Shown here one piece after another: positions 23,400 through 36,744 of a stretch of DNA of 64,000 bases. Each line of letters opens with the position of its first letter. Position 1 is the stretch's first letter. Where the stretch lies: NCBI RefSeq assembly GCF_029227915.1, contig NC_079877.1:24081851-24145850 (forward strand), written 5' to 3'. The notes beneath the pieces are model-generated. The model searched no databases. It saw only the letters and a list, made by a program, of their open reading frames with translations, and was not told the origin of the DNA. The translations under genes were made by a program, and so were the position numbers. The DNA is from Hydractinia symbiolongicarpus. Lineage: Eukaryota > Cnidaria > Hydrozoa > Anthoathecata > Hydractiniidae.

Positions 23400-26300
23400 C
23401 TGCACTCAAGTGTAGAAAAACCGTGTCGGGCAAATCTGAATTATTATTTTAAAAAACACTTTTTCCGCAACAAAGTTTAAAATAACAACACATAATACCC
23501 ATCACAAAAATCCAATATATGAAAGTTCTACAATTGAACTGTAACTTCGATTTAAATAAAAACACAGGCTTTTGTCTATCGTTACCGGTTTAAGCAATCA
23601 CATACCATTTTTACCTTGCAAAAGTTTTTAAAAAATTTTTAAATTTAGTTTAAATTCGCCCCTCGTTACTCAGAGCTACCAGCATTGACTCACGGACGTA
23701 CGGACTACAGGGGTTGTTTATATGGAGTAGTGCTTCTCCCACACTTTATATATATCGCATTCCGTCTGTCACTAGAGCAACTATAAATTCGCGCAGTGAT
23801 AGATAAAGGTTATTAATATAGACATGTGTTCTATCTTTAAAAACAATGAAGCTATCAACAACATGTTAATAAAGCGGGGCTTGGGAAGGTACTGAAAATC
23901 TTCTTCCCGCGATTACTCGTGATTTAACAAACGCAGGGGCTAATGGGACCACACATTGGCATCTTATTTATCAGATATTTTTTTATTAAAAATAAATTTA
24001 CTTTCCTTATATGGTAGTCAGCCATTAATCTTCCAAACAATACGTTAATTCTTAAACGTTTGACAAACTTTTACGCAATTTTGTAACGCCAGAAATCGCA
24101 GCGGGGAAATGCAGGTTATTTGCACTCTGAAATGTTATGTTAAACACAGATAGCTGCATTTTTTTACATATTGGTTCGGTAAAATCAAAATGTAGATTCT
24201 TTAAGACTGCACAGAGCCCGCATGCGGAAGGCTGGTTGTTCATTTACGATTTTTCATACTAGCATCTTCTTTAATTGCTTTCTTCTTTACTACAAAAATG
24301 TTGATTACTGTCTGTTGAACAAAATTCGCTTTAATGGTTCGTAACAGATCTCGCGAGTTCCCCAAAGCAATTTTAATTCTAATTTTGTCCTTGTTTTCAG
24401 ATGGTTAGGAATCAAGAAATAATAACATGCGCAGGCACAGGCGCAGGTCAAGTCGGTCTAAGTTATACAAATGTGTGTACGCCATAGATTTTTGTAAATA
24501 AACTCGTCTGTAGGATAACCCCTCCTTTCTATCAAAAAAACTGATGACTTTGTGACCCAACGCAAGGACTTTGTTTAATATTGTCATTGTTCGTCATGAT
24601 GCAGTGAAGCCACAAAGCCACTAATACATTATATTTTCAAGAGGGAGATTAAGAAGTCATAAATTTACATTTTAGAAATAATTTCATTTTTCTCCTTTCC
24701 AATTAGAACGAGAGGAGTGACGTTTATACTTGTGCTAAAGTACTCAGCGAAGCTTCACTTTAGTCCGCAATTTTGTACCAGTAATTTCTATATCTTTTTA
24801 ACTTTCCACCAGAAGTATACTTACTCCCTACGTGTCTTATGTCTACTGGTTTCTATTGTAGTAGGTTCCATTAAGCACGACAAGTTAATACCACGAACCA
24901 ATTCAGTTCAGTAGCAGAGCAGTACTTTTAGTCATTTATCAATAAACATAAATGTCAAGATGGCTGCCACAAGTCTAAAATTATAACATCAAGCAAACTA
25001 TTAAATAAATTAAAGATTACCTTGAACAGAATATCGTAATATATTTTTATCTAATGTATGTGGTTCACTAATATACATAAAACATTTGGAAAGTTATTAA
25101 CTACTAAGAATAGCAGATCTCTTTTCATTACTGGAACGCGGTATTATTTACTTAAAAACACGAGTTAAAAAATCAAGCTTAATTAATATTTGCTTAGCTA
25201 TTATGTCGATTTTTATAGTCAAAGCGTTTGTCCTGCATTCAATAAAGGGTAATAAAATTGCCACCACAAAAAACGCCCAAATGTTTCACTAAAATAGGGC
25301 TAATATCTTACTCGCTGGTTACTTGTTACTTGTTGATGTTTGTTTGTGTTATATTGTGTGTAGGTATCGTGCTGAACCTTTACATCGGAAAATACGAATT
25401 TTGAACATCAAAATCAACAAAAACTTATGTTTTTAGTAATCAGTATGTGTCCACTCCTGCACGTGTAAAGCCGCTTAATTTCTATATTAATAGTATCCGT
25501 ATTCCGTCAGTATGCGCGCAAATAAGGCGTGGTGCTACGAAAACACAAACGCGATATATAAACAAAGTGGATTTTTCCACGGGCGAACGACTAGTCTAAT
25601 ATAGTAATATGATTACTCTGTCTGTTTGTACAGGGTAATGTAAATGTGCGCTTTTATCCCTTAAAAATTAACGAGAAACTATATGTTCATTGCTTAACGA
25701 CAAATTACATTAAAAAAGCCATTGCATTGCACCTGGAAGTTTGGAAAAAACAGTCGCAATGTGTTATGCGGGTAAGTAGGGACCACCTGGATCAAAGTGG
25801 AACTAATTATTTGAAGCTGGATCAACCAACCCGTTTCGTCACAGACAGGACACTTAATCCTTAATATCTCTTCAACCGTTCATCAAAAACACATGATCTT
25901 ATACTTTTCTTGATCAGCGTTTGAAGCTCTACACTAAAGAAGTATAAGTCAAATCAATTTCTAAAAACTACTTTTTAGATCTCATTGTCTCGCTTTCACA
26001 CAACCTCGACCCCCAGGCTCTTCTTCTCTTTTTTATAACGGTTGCGAGACGAAATAGCCCTGGCAATGGGCGGTTTTGCTTCCTTAGTCTTATTGGAACT
26101 TTCAATGAAAAAGAAAATGTGAATTTCTTTATAGCTTTTTGTATTCTTCGAACAGGGTATTTTTTAGGGGTTTTACAAAAAGCTGGCTTTTATAGAAGTG
26201 TTCTCTCAGATGTTGTATTGGATATACAAATATTTATTACATGTATGTTAGTTCCCACGTGGTTATCAAAGTTTTGCTAGGGAGATATATGGGTACGAAG

Positions 26301-26800
26301 GATACAGACTAGATGTAATGGAAATATCACTCCAGCCTGTTTACATCATTTCAAATCCCAATGACGTCATTGCATTGTTCACACTATCTCAATCATCTCT
26401 AAATGTTATATTCTAAACATTCACAAAGTCTAATACATATAAGCATTGATATTTTTGGGAAAACCGTCCCTTTTTTATTTTTATCGTTAAGTCAAGAAAT
26501 GTTCGTACAGCTATGACTACATTTGTAATCACATCGACTTCATTAAAATTATGCTTTTATATAAAATGACTTTGAATTCAGTAGTCTATTCAGTAGTATC
26601 CAACAACCCCTACCCTTATTGAAGTAGTAAAAATCTGTAAGACTCGACAGGAAGTAAAGAAATCTTAAATGTGCGGATCAGGTGACAAGAAAGGAATTAA
26701 TTAAGATTTAACATAAAACTATGCTTCCATGTTGAATATTTGATTGCATATATAAATATTACACACGTGACACATATTAGTAACAAAAGACTTAATATAT
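23400..26800. other. Long intergenic stretch, no supported gene
   Basis: No frame here is convincing. A 130-bp piece at 25630-25771 is bounded by CAG and GTAAGT and reads VNVRFYPLKINEKLYVHC, which could be an isolated exon, but I know no partner exons and no family for it. Confidence 0.4.
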
Positions 26801-27430
26801 AACAGAAGTCCGGAAATCATTTCATTAATTTTCCACATATTTTGTGTTAAATGACTCTATTCAGGAAATTGCTTTGAAAGTCCTTTTTAGTGACATTGAA
26901 CGTACGAGACCAAGTTAAACGGCCTCATTTATCTGGTGTCCTGTACAAAAGTTTATGTCCAATTTCTAATGATTACAATCCAACCTTTTAGATGTTATCA
27001 AGCGTTTTTTGCTTTACAAGAACTTGAGGGTCAAACGTCACCTCTTATTTCAATCCTGATTTTGTATACCTTTGCATTGCACTTTGCACCTGTACCCTTT
27101 TGTTTTGGTGGTACATTTTCTGGAATATCCGTGATACAGTTATTCTCCCTGCTCATCAAACGTTAGACTCCAAAGAACATCTACGGCGACACAACAACAC
27201 CAAAATACCGAAAAATAATTTATTACTCATACTCAACATTGACATATCTAATTACAGGTTCAATAAGAGAAAATTAAACTTCCTATCTGGTAGTGTTCGT
27301 CAACGCAGCGACAGCAGGTGGTCAAAATCTGTTTTTTGTGAATGCTTTAGAGTCCAAGGGTTAAAGGTAGTTCATTAACATGCCTTGTGTACATTTTATT
27401 ATGTCATCAAAGTTCAACATTAGATAAAAA
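26800..27430. repeat. Dispersed repeat, inverted counterpart of 58780-59400
   Basis: Shared anchors with the reverse complement of 58780-59400 include GTGTCCTGTACAAA, TCAAACGTCACCT versus TCAAACGTTATTT, and ACACAACAAC with a following ACTCAACTTT-like word. The whole block aligns by eye, with many substitutions. Its left half also resembles 39650-39950 and 54410-54680 (reversed). Confidence 0.65.
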
Positions 27431-28200
27431 TATTTACACACAAAAAAGCTTGCACTGTAAATACTTTTAAGAAGGGAATTATTAAGGCACCGACTTTTAT
27501 TGCAGTAACCTGGAAGAAAATAATCAACGAAAAGACAAAAACTTAAAGATGTTATTATATTTTTTGGCTTTATAACAAATACAGGATCAAACGTGACTAC
27601 TTACTTCAATCCTAATTTTGCATACCTTTGCATTGCACTTTCAACCTAACCCAAACGAAAGTCTTCAAAAAAAGAATGAAATCCTGTTTTCCATTACGCG
27701 ATTAACGCAGAGTTACTTAATAGGATAAGTAATGCTGACATCGCATTCCTATGTTAATTATGCTCCAAGTCATCAAACATTTTTTCCTCATATTTTTCTG
27801 TTATTAAGTTAATTAAGTTCCTTACAGATCAGTTACGCTGCAGATTTTCTGTACGAACCGGTTAAAAATACTTGTCAGTTAATAACACATTATATCACAT
27901 TATATTTAATGATTGCCGTACATTAATCTTTCTGTAAAACAAAGTTTACCCAGTTTCTTTCTTACAAATTTAAATTCAATTTAAAGTCGCTATCCTTCGT
28001 CTTAGAAAAATTATGTGGTCATATCTGAATGCAAAGTACAAGATACAATTATGTAAGTGATATATGATTTATAAATATTCCACCCTTTTATATTTGGACA
28101 CACAGACCTAATAAAAAGGAAACAAGCGAGGATAAACGGAGAATATAATTATAAAATTTATTAGAAAGCCCCATTCTTGTTGAATATTAGATTTATCAAG
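27430..28200. other. Intergenic, no gene seen
   Basis: AT-rich sequence without a supportable frame; it leads into the duplicated block that carries dioxygenase B. Around 27585-27650 a second diverged copy of the ACAGGATCAAACGTGACTAC-type motif from 27000-27090 occurs. Confidence 0.4.
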
Positions 28201-28234
28201 TCCAGGTAAGGTAATACTCAACTCGACTATATTG

Positions 28235-28480
28235 CTTTACCAAAAGATTGCTGATCTTATGCGAAAACGTATTTGTCAACATGTGTTCAAATGTATTACT
28301 GGAGGCGTGCGTGAGCATTTAAAGAATTATTTCGATATTATTTTAAACAATACTAGAAATAAACAACGCTCATACGTCTACCTAAGGTAAAATTGGAAAT
28401 TTCCAAGAAAAAGATCCTTTTTCCATGGTGTCAAATTTTTAACAAACTACCTACTTATGTGAGAGCTCCTCAGAATTTTG
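28235..28480 (+). pseudogene. 3' fragment of a LINE reverse-transcriptase ORF (unit B)
   Basis: With frame changes, the plus strand reads LMRKRICQHVFKCITGGVRE, NTRNKQRSYVYL, then LEISKKKILF, NKLPTYVRAPQNF. This is the order of the C-terminal tail of CR1-like non-LTR ORF2 proteins (conserved 'NxLP..IR' word). It is very short and broken. The same fragment sits in unit C. Confidence 0.5.
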
Positions 28481-28891
28481 CTTAATTTTCAAATTAATTG
28501 GCACATAGTATACTTAATATTACCAATGCTTCCTTCATTCTTTATCCCAACTCCATCTTTACTCGCATAGATAAAAAAAAATTTGTTATCAATTTTTTTT
28601 GCCAAACACATTTTCTTTATCAAAACTTTTAGATTTTTGTTTAACATGACTCAATGGGAGAACAATTTTTTTTTATACTTTACTATATATATTGCATATT
28701 TGAATTAAATATCCTGTACAAATATTCGTTAAAATAATAATAATGAAATAGTATTAATGTGGATACATCTTAATATTAATGGATTGGACATTAAACATTT
28801 TTCTGCTGCAGTGATGTCTCTATTGTTAGGCATTCACCAATTTCGTGTTAATAAAAGCAGAAAGTAATTAAATATTTACATATAAGTAATT

Positions 28892-30047
28892 TTAAACATT
28901 GTCAGTAAGAATGGTGGAATCGAATCTTTTTTTCAAATGTTCATACGCATTTCTCGTCTTCGATTTTCCATTTTCGTCCTGATAATTAATAGTGACATCA
29001 TAATTTGGATGGGCAAAGAACGCAATTGATTGACGTGGCATTGACAATCGCATTGGATCTGTTGGTATTTGTACTCTGTGAATGGTTGCGCGGAATTTTC
29101 CATTGCTCCATGTATGCAAGAGATCGGCTGCATTGACAACGATGGTACCAGGAATTGGAACAGCCTTTACAAATTTTCCAGACGGAGACAAAACCTAAAA
29201 TATTACATTGATAACTTTAAATTAACAAAAGATTCTTTGAGTTTACAGAAAAAACGAAAGGCAATGACTCAGGTTAAACCAATACAATTATTTAGTTAAA
29301 TTACGCATTATTTCTGTGTGCAAAAAATTGAAGTTTTTTACGATTTATATGGCAAGAAAAGCGTTAACATACCTCTAAGCCACCGATATTATCTTGAAAA
29401 AGCAAAGTTATTGTACCATAGTCTGTATGCTCACCGCAACGTCTTTGATTCTCCGCTGTTGGTCGATTGATATGTGGATAAAACAATGTGCGCAGTGACG
29501 TTCCATTTAAACTGCGATTACCAATATTTGTATGTAGATTCACAAAAGTCTCTGTGTCTATACCAAGAGCAACTGCAAGCAACCTCAGTAATTTGTATAG
29601 CAATGTTGAACAATGTTCAAATAACTCATTCAATTCAGTAACAACTTCTGGCATTTCCTGTGATAACTTTTTACTCACATCAGAATTAGGCAAAAAGTCA
29701 AAAGCTTCCTTTATATCTTCAGGTTTCATTTCATCAAACACTTCACCTTTTATTGGAACATATCCTTCACTTATTCCAGGTCCTCTTTTATAACTCATCT
29801 TCGTCTCCTTCTCCTGTTTAAAAAACTTTTCTGACATTTTAAATGCGCCATCTATGAGATTTTGTGGTATACCATGTCCTTTCACGTAAAGAAATCCCCA
29901 GTCACTAAAACCATTTGATAATTCTTCAACAAGATTGTTTACCTGTACATCATGCTGAAGTTTTGCACCTTCCCAATCACTGACTGCTGTGTAATTATCT
30001 GACAGACATGAAACATCTAGGATGGGAAAGATATCGTTTCTCACCAT
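28892..30047 (-). CDS. Isopenicillin-N-synthase-like 2OG/Fe(II) dioxygenase, copy B
   Basis: Coding exons 29373-30047 and 28892-29194 with a 178-bp phase-0 intron; 325 aa. Iron ligands HTD (GEHTDYGTITLL) and H in FRATIHRV, and RQS for 2OG, are all intact. It differs from C by only a few residues: V for A in TAVSDW, N for K in LPNSDVS, N for S in ELNELF and A for G in RPTAENQ. In exon 2 it has PSGKFVKAV where the other copies have PSGEF. The C-terminus is TILTDNV. The ATG used is the one after acceptor TTTTAG; an upstream in-frame ATG is within the leader intron. It faces away from copy A and is in tandem with C. Confidence 0.93.
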
Positions 30048-30053
30048 AATTCT

Positions 30054-30310
30054 AAAAGAAATCATAAATATATAAGTATAATAAACCCAATTAGAAACAA
30101 TTTGGTTTGTATGTATACATACATATCCTGATAATCCTATTAATTCTTAAATGCATATAGAAATTTTGTTTGTATATATCCACAATAAGAACTTACATAG
30201 TGTGAAATAGAAGTCGATATTACGTATTATTTCTTCTACAAGGTAAGTCTTGGTTTTAATTTTGATTTCTGAAGTTAGCCAGGTTTTATAGATTTTTGCG
30301 AATGACGTCA
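30054..30310 (-). promoter_or_regulatory. CRE-TATA promoter and leader exon of dioxygenase B
   Basis: Minus strand, upstream to downstream: CRE octamer TGACGTCA (30303-30310), 12 bp, TATAAAA (30284-30290), a non-coding exon ending at 30197, donor GTAAGT (30191-30196) and a leader intron to 30052. CREB/ATF-type bZIP factors bind the octamer; inducible control is inference. Confidence 0.65.
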
Positions 30311-32312
30311 TAAAAGGAAAATTGATTGATTTTAAGTATCGTGATTTACGGTGTTGTTCCTTGTATAACGCATTAGGTTCCTAGTTTCTAACACTTTTCC
30401 TCCTTCCCACATATTCAAACAATGTAACCTTTTTGCTATTTTGACATTATAAATCAAAGAAAGGCATGGATTTTACAACGAAAAATGTTCTAAATAAACA
30501 ATGTTGATTTTATGGAGAAGTGCTGATGAATGAAACCATGGTAATAAAAGGCGGAAATTGCATGACGAAGAACATAAAAAAATAATTGGAATGTTTTTCC
30601 GACAATTTTGATTTGTTAACGAGAGATCTCGTAAGGAAATAAACAATATATATATAAAAATAAACGATAAGTAATAAGGAGAGATCAAGAATATCAGTTG
30701 TATTCTTTCATTTTTATAAAATTTACATAATTCATTACGTTGATTCTAAAACGAATTTTCAGATGGCATGCCATTTTACTATTCTATCTGCGTATGTGGA
30801 ATCAGATTAGTAGTTTCTGACGTAAATAAAACCGCAGTACAAAGATGACAATGTTTCTTTATTAACTTATGGCCTATTAAGCGTTTGTTTTAGGCTTTTT
30901 TTTATATGCTTGTGCATTTTGAAAAGTATTTACGTAGTGTAACTACAGATAGTTTACAAAGATTACACATTGCAATACTAAATTAAAATATTAACACAGG
31001 ATGTTTCTCTAAAATCTATGTCATGATTTCATAAAGTTTTTAAAAATAATTCAAAATGATTAACTACTATTTTTTCTTTTTATTATATTTTATTGTAAAA
31101 TGCCTAAAGTGGAAGTTAATTAGTGACAGAGAAAAGGGAATGTGTCATGACAGGAAGTAATAAAGTTCACATTGGCACGCGTCAAACCTAATTGATACTG
31201 ATTAACATTGCAAATAGAAAACAGTATGACAATAATGAATGGTTTATATTACGAGAACTATAGAAAAGATTTTGTCCTTCATTTTTTTCTTTTCTAATTT
31301 ATCAATGTTTTCTGAGGCTCCCGTCTATTTTGGCTGCGATGATTAATTCTTTCTTTCTTGTAATTTTTCTTATTTCAAAGAATTAGGTGTTTTGAGAGGG
31401 GACTTATTTGGACCGCATCTTGGCGAAAGTCCGAGTGGGGGTAGGCTAAAGCAAATCTTTCGCCTATTATTTATGCTTAAAAGTACGGTAATAACTAGTT
31501 TATTGCACACAAAAAAACCAAGTTTTGTAATAAAATATTTTTCGGAAAAATGGTATCTGTTGTTACAAGTTATATGCCGCAGAGTTCTGGACTTCAGAAA
31601 CTCGGCTTGTAGGGGTAAATTGAGAAACCTTCGAAAATTGCAAGCATTTAGCCGTGCGCTGCATAGAGAGGCTATCACTTTCTTTTATCATTTGTCCTCT
31701 CATTTAAAGTCAATAATTTAGCTTTTTTATTATGAAACATTTCCCCAATCTAATATAGATATAAAGAAGATTAGCCACAGTAAACGTTCCAAGAAAATGT
31801 TCATAACACGTGTTAATTAGTTTTGAGAAACCAACCAATAAATTTATTTGGCCTATAAATTTAAAAGAAAAGAAGTTAGAAAATTGTTGTTAAAGCACTT
31901 TGCTAGTGCCCAGTGCCACTTATAGTATTAACAATACTTCGAGTCGATTCTAGGTAAGAAAGCAATTACCTGGTTTCTTATTGTTCATTAAAATTACAGA
32001 TTTAAAGCTATGGGGAATCAGTTGCCAGGAGGGGAAGTATTTAAAGCTGCCTCTTGACTAAGGTTTATATTTGTGTTTGTCTGTATTGTTTCACTGTCTA
32101 TATGATAAGATCAGAAAAATTTCACTGATTGGTTATAAAAATATTAAATGCACTCGTCGGCAAAAAAAATTACCTAAAAGACCCTAAACAAACTAATTGA
32201 GTTCACAAATTTTGTGACTGATTGTAGCGCCACATTAAAAAGGTCCATGTTAGTTATATATCGAAATATCAAATTTATCAACTCCCAGTAAGGTTATACT
32301 CAACTCGACTAT

Positions 32313-32550
32313 ATTGCTTTACCAAAAGATTGCTGATGTTATGTGAAAACGTATTTGTCAACATGTGTTAAAATGTATTACTGGAGGCGTGCGTGAGCAT
32401 TTAAAGAATTATTTTGATATCATGTTAAACAATACTAGAAATAAAAAACGCTCTTACGTCTACCTAAGGTAAAATTGGAAATTTCCAAGAAAAAGATCCT
32501 TTTTCCATGGTGTCAATTGTTTTAACAACATACCTACTTATGTGAGAGCC
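32313..32550 (+). pseudogene. 3' fragment of a LINE reverse-transcriptase ORF (unit C)
   Basis: The same broken C-terminal LINE tail as in unit B, with a handful of substitutions. It was present before the duplication. Confidence 0.5.
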
Positions 32551-32988
32551 CCTGAGAATTTCGCTTAATTTTCAATATATTTTGGCACATAGTATATTTA
32601 AAATTACCAATGCTTCCTTCATTCTTTATCCCAACTCTATCTTTACTCGCATAGATAAAAGAAGAAAAAAGTTAATAATGATGCTTTCAATTTTTTTTGC
32701 CCAACACATTTTCCTTATTAAAACTTTTAGATTTTTGTTTAACATGACTCAATGGGAGAACAATTTTTTTTATACTTTACTATATATATTGCATATTTGA
32801 ATTAATTATCCTGTACAAATATTCGTTTTAATAATAATAATGAAATAGTATTAATGTGGATACATCTTAATATTTATGGATTGGACATTTAACATTTTTC
32901 TGCTGTAGTCATGTCTCTATTGTTAGGCATTCACCAATTTCGTGTTAATAAAAGCAGAAAGTATTTAAATATTTACATATAAGTAATT

Positions 32989-34144
32989 TTAAACATTGTC
33001 AGTAAAAATGGTGGAATCGAATCTTGTTTTCAAATGTTCATACGCATTTCTCGTCTTCGATTTTCCATTTTCGTCCTGATAATTAATAGTGACATCATAA
33101 TTTGGATGGGCAAAGAACGCAATTGATTGACGTGGCATTGACAATCGCATTGGATCTGTTGGTATTTGTACTCTGTGAATGGTTGCGCGGAATTTTCCAT
33201 TGCTCCATGTATGCAAGAGATCGGCTGCATTGATAACGATGGTACCAGGAATTGGAACAGCCTTTACAAATTCTCCAGACGGAGACAAAACCTAAAATAT
33301 TACATTGATAACTTTGAATTAACAAAAGAATCTTTGAGTTTACAGAAAAAACGAAAGGCAATGACTCAGGTTAAGCCAATACAAATATTTAGTTAAATTA
33401 CGTATTATTTCTGTGTGTAAAAAATTTAATTTTCCTACGATTAATATGGCAAGAAAAGCGTTAACATACCTCTAAGCCACCGATATTATCTTGAAAAAGC
33501 AAAGTTATTGTACCATAGTCTGTATGCTCACCGCAACGTCTTTGATTCTCCCCTGTTGGTCGATTGATATGTGGATAAAACAACGTGCGCAGAGACGTTC
33601 CATTTAAACTGCGATTACCAATATTTGTATGTAGATTCACAAAAGTCTCTGTGTCTATACCAAGAGCAACTGCAAGCAACCTCAGTAATTTGTATAGCAA
33701 TGTTGAACAATGTTCAAATAACTCACTCAATTCAGTAACAACTTCTGGCATTTCCTGTGATAACTTTTTACTCACATCAGATTTAGGCAAAAAGTCAAAA
33801 GCTTCCTTTATATCTTCAGGTTTCATTTCATCAAACACTTCACCTTTTATTGGAACATATCCTTCACTTATTCCAGGTCCTCTTTTATAACTCATCTTTG
33901 TCTCCTTCTCCTGTTTAAAAAACTTTTCTGACATTTTAAATGCGCCATCTATGAGATTTTGTGGTATACCATGCCCTTTCACGTAAAGAAATCCCCAGTC
34001 ACTAAAACCATTTGATAATTCTTCAACAAGATTGTTTACCTGTACATCATGCTGAAGTTTTGCACCTTCCCAATCACTGGCTGCTGTGTAATTATCTGAC
34101 AGACATGAAACATCTAGGATGGGAAAGATATCGTTTCTCACCAT
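32989..34144 (-). CDS. Isopenicillin-N-synthase-like 2OG/Fe(II) dioxygenase, copy C
   Basis: Coding exons 33470-34144 and 32989-33291, 178-bp phase-0 intron; 325 aa, with all HxD...H and RxS residues intact. Nearly identical to B, with K in LPKSDVS and G in RPTGENQ; C-terminus TIFTDNV. The open frame continues upstream through the leader intron to 34240, but homology between copies and the acceptor TTTTAG just before the ATG argue for starting at 34144. Confidence 0.93.
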
Positions 34145-34150
34145 AATTCT

Positions 34151-34407
34151 AAAAGAAATCATAAATATATAAGTATAATAAACCCAATTAGAAACAATTT
34201 GATTTGTATGTTTACATACATATTCTGATAATCCTATCAATTCTTAAATGCATATAGAAATTTTGTTTGTATATATCCACAACAAGAACTTACATAGTGT
34301 GTAATAGAAGTCGATATTACGTATTATTTCTTCTACAAGGTAAGTCTTGGTTTTAATTTTGATTTCTGAAGTTAGCCAGGTTTTATAGATTTTTGCGAAT
34401 GACGTCA
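34151..34407 (-). promoter_or_regulatory. CRE-TATA promoter and leader exon of dioxygenase C
   Basis: TGACGTCA at 34400-34407, then 12 bp and TATAAAA at 34381-34387 (minus strand), leader exon ending at 34294 with donor GTAAGT. Essentially identical to copy B. Confidence 0.65.
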
Positions 34408-35945
34408 TAAAAGGAAAATTGATTGATTTTAAGTATCGTGATTTACGGTGTTGTTCCTTGTATAACGCATTAGGTTCCTAGTTTCTAACACTTTTCCTCC
34501 TTCCCACATATTCAAACAATGTAACCTTTTTGCTATTTTGACATTATAAATCAAAGAAAGGCATGGACTTTACAACGAAAAATGTTCTAAATAAACAATG
34601 TTGATTTTATGGAGAAGTGCTGATGAATGAAATCATGGTAATAAAAGGCGGAAATTGCATGACGAAGAACATAAAAAAATAATTGGAATGTCTTTCCGAC
34701 GATTTTTATTTGGTAACAAGAGATCTTGGAATCAGCTGACTTATAAGGAAATGAACAATAAATATATAAAAATAAATGATAAGTAATAAGGAGAGATCAA
34801 GAATATCAGTTGTATTCTTTCATTTTTATGAAATTTACATAATTCATTACGTTGATTCTAAAACGAATTTTCAGATGGCATGCCATTTTACTATTCTATC
34901 TGCGTATGTGGAATCAGATTAGTTTCTGACGTAAATAAAACCGCAGTACAAACATACTAAATTAAAATATTAACACAGGATTATGGATGTTTCTCTAAAA
35001 TCCATGTCATGGTTTCATAAAGTTTTTAAAAATAATTCAAAATGATTAACTACTTTTTTTTCTTTTTATTATATTTTATTGTAAAATGCCTAAAGTGGAA
35101 GTTAATTAGTGACAGAGAAAAGGGAATGTGTCATGACAGGAAGTAATAAAGTTCACATTGGCACGCGTCAAACATAATTGATACTGATTAACATTGCAAA
35201 TAGAAAACAGTATGGCAATAATGAATGTTTCATATTGCTAAAACTATAGAAAAGATTTTGTCCTTCATTTTTTCTTTTCCTATACCTTAATTTTTATTGA
35301 CGCTCCCGTCCATTTTGGCAGGGTGATTAATTTTTTCTTTTGTGTAATTTTTCTTATTCAAAAAACTTGGTATTTTGAGAAGTGACTTATTTGGGTAAAA
35401 AGGTAGGCTAAAGCATATCTGTCGCCTATTGTTGTTTATGCGTAAAAAGTAGAGTAATAACTAGTTTTTTAGTACACAAAAAAATCAATGATAAATTCTT
35501 TTAATTGATTGATAGCCAAGTTTTGTAATAAACTATTTTTCAGACAACCTTGTACCTGTTGTTACAAGCTGTACACCGCAGAGGGCTTGACTTTAGCAAT
35601 TCGCTTTGTAGGAATTAGTTGCCAGAAGGAAAAATATTAAAAGCTGTCTTTTGACAAAGGTTTATGTCTATTTTGTGTCAATGTCCATGTGATAAGATCA
35701 GTAAATTTCATTGATTGGTTATCGAAGTACTAAATTTACTCGTCAGCGACATTGTTTTCTACTTGATGAGTCAATAAAACGTTTTCCATGAGAAAAGCTT
35801 TCAATATCTCCGACTGAATGCGTGGTTTAACTTTTACTGGGTGTAGAAAGACTAATTGATTCCACACCTTTTGTGACTAATTGGTCATGTAGCCACATTA
35901 GAAAGGTCCATGTTCGTTGTATTTAAAAATACACTTGCAGTAAAA

Positions 35946-36744
35946 ATTTGATAGTTATTTCATTCGCACATACTATGTATTTTGTTGCATGGCCTTACGG
36001 CGTTAGCTACTTACTCATAAGGCCTGTGTTTCAGTCCACAGCCTAGGGTGTTTAGCCAGTGTCTTTACCACAGCGAGTAAAACAGAAGAATGTATACCTA
36101 ATGTCAACATAATCAGCATATTTTAGATTTTTGGTTTGCGCAAACATACTAGTAACTATATTGTTAACACAATTTACCGCAGTTTCTCAAAAAAGCTATT
36201 CACAAGTTTTACACGAGTTCAGTGTAAAAAAAATATGTTTTTTCTTGATTTTATTACCTAATTGATTTACTGTCGGTATTTTAATGCGATTGCATCGACG
36301 TGACTATTTAACAACCCCAATTTCCTCGTCTCCTGTCCAACAGTTTTTGTGGAACTTCTGGAATCACTGCAGATGCGGATTGTTTAAGAACAAAAGCGAT
36401 GTAAATAAGTGTCTCGTTTCCAGAGGCATAGTGTGCGTAATGATTTTTACACGATTTGATCAGCCTTCCTTAATTGGATCAGTCTGGCTTATAACGTATT
36501 TCGATGCAAATTACCTGAATTTATTCCGAGTAAACAACATTTCTATTACTAATAAGACAATCTTTCATATTCCAATTACACGCAGAGGAGATACAGCTCT
36601 TGCTAGCCTTGTGTATAATCCAAATAAACCATACAATTTCTAATAACGCTTTCTTGTAAAAAGAAAAAGATTAATTGGAACAGTAAACGTAGACAACCTT
36701 AGTTTAACATCTATACAACAGCTGAAACGCGGTGGATTTTTATT
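35946..36744. other. Intergenic, no supported gene
   Basis: An open frame of 119 codons at 36284-36643 (+) has mixed amino-acid composition (VWLITYFDANYLNLF), but I recognise no family and see no splice partner. At 35990-36050 GGCGTTAGCTACTTACTC and GTGTTTCAGTCCACA vaguely resemble tRNA/SINE A and B boxes; too weak to call. Confidence 0.35.

Larger units (their letters stand above)
28205..32270. repeat. Segmental duplication unit B
   Basis: This roughly 4-kb block aligns almost base for base with 32283-35945 (unit C) and with 46160-49660 (unit E). It includes a LINE 3' relic, the dioxygenase gene, its promoter and a long upstream flank. Unit E shares the stretch 31840-32270 more closely than unit C does, so E resembles B at that end. 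Confidence 0.85.
32283..35945. repeat. Segmental duplication unit C
   Basis: Direct tandem neighbour of unit B in the same orientation. It starts with GTAAGGTTATACTCAACTCG where B has GTAAGGTAATACTCAACTCG. Identity is very high through the gene and about 1 kb upstream of it, then falls to the right of about 35230, where C has deletions and changes relative to 31250-32270. Confidence 0.85.

Noticed and set aside
25630-25771. Exon-like segment between CAG and GTAAGT (NVRFYPLKINEKLYVHC)
   Set aside because: Composition is plausible and vaguely like a Ras-association domain strand, but no adjacent exon or homologous family could be supported.
28933-29139. Alternative frames inside dioxygenase exon 2 that recur in every copy (also at 33030, 42007, 46935 and 22783)
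   Set aside because: They are shadows of the conserved coding exon in another frame.
31370-31721. Overlapping open frames on both strands (about 100 codons each)
   Set aside because: The corresponding DNA in unit C (35350-35600) has indels that break both frames, so they are not under coding constraint.
35989-36050. tRNA or SINE-like A/B box pattern
   Set aside because: The B-box match (GTTTCAGTCC) has an extra base and no cloverleaf pairing is evident.
36284-36643. 119-codon open frame on the plus strand
   Set aside because: No recognised domain, no splice partners, and not present in the parallel block near 51 kb; probably chance or an unrecognisable relic.
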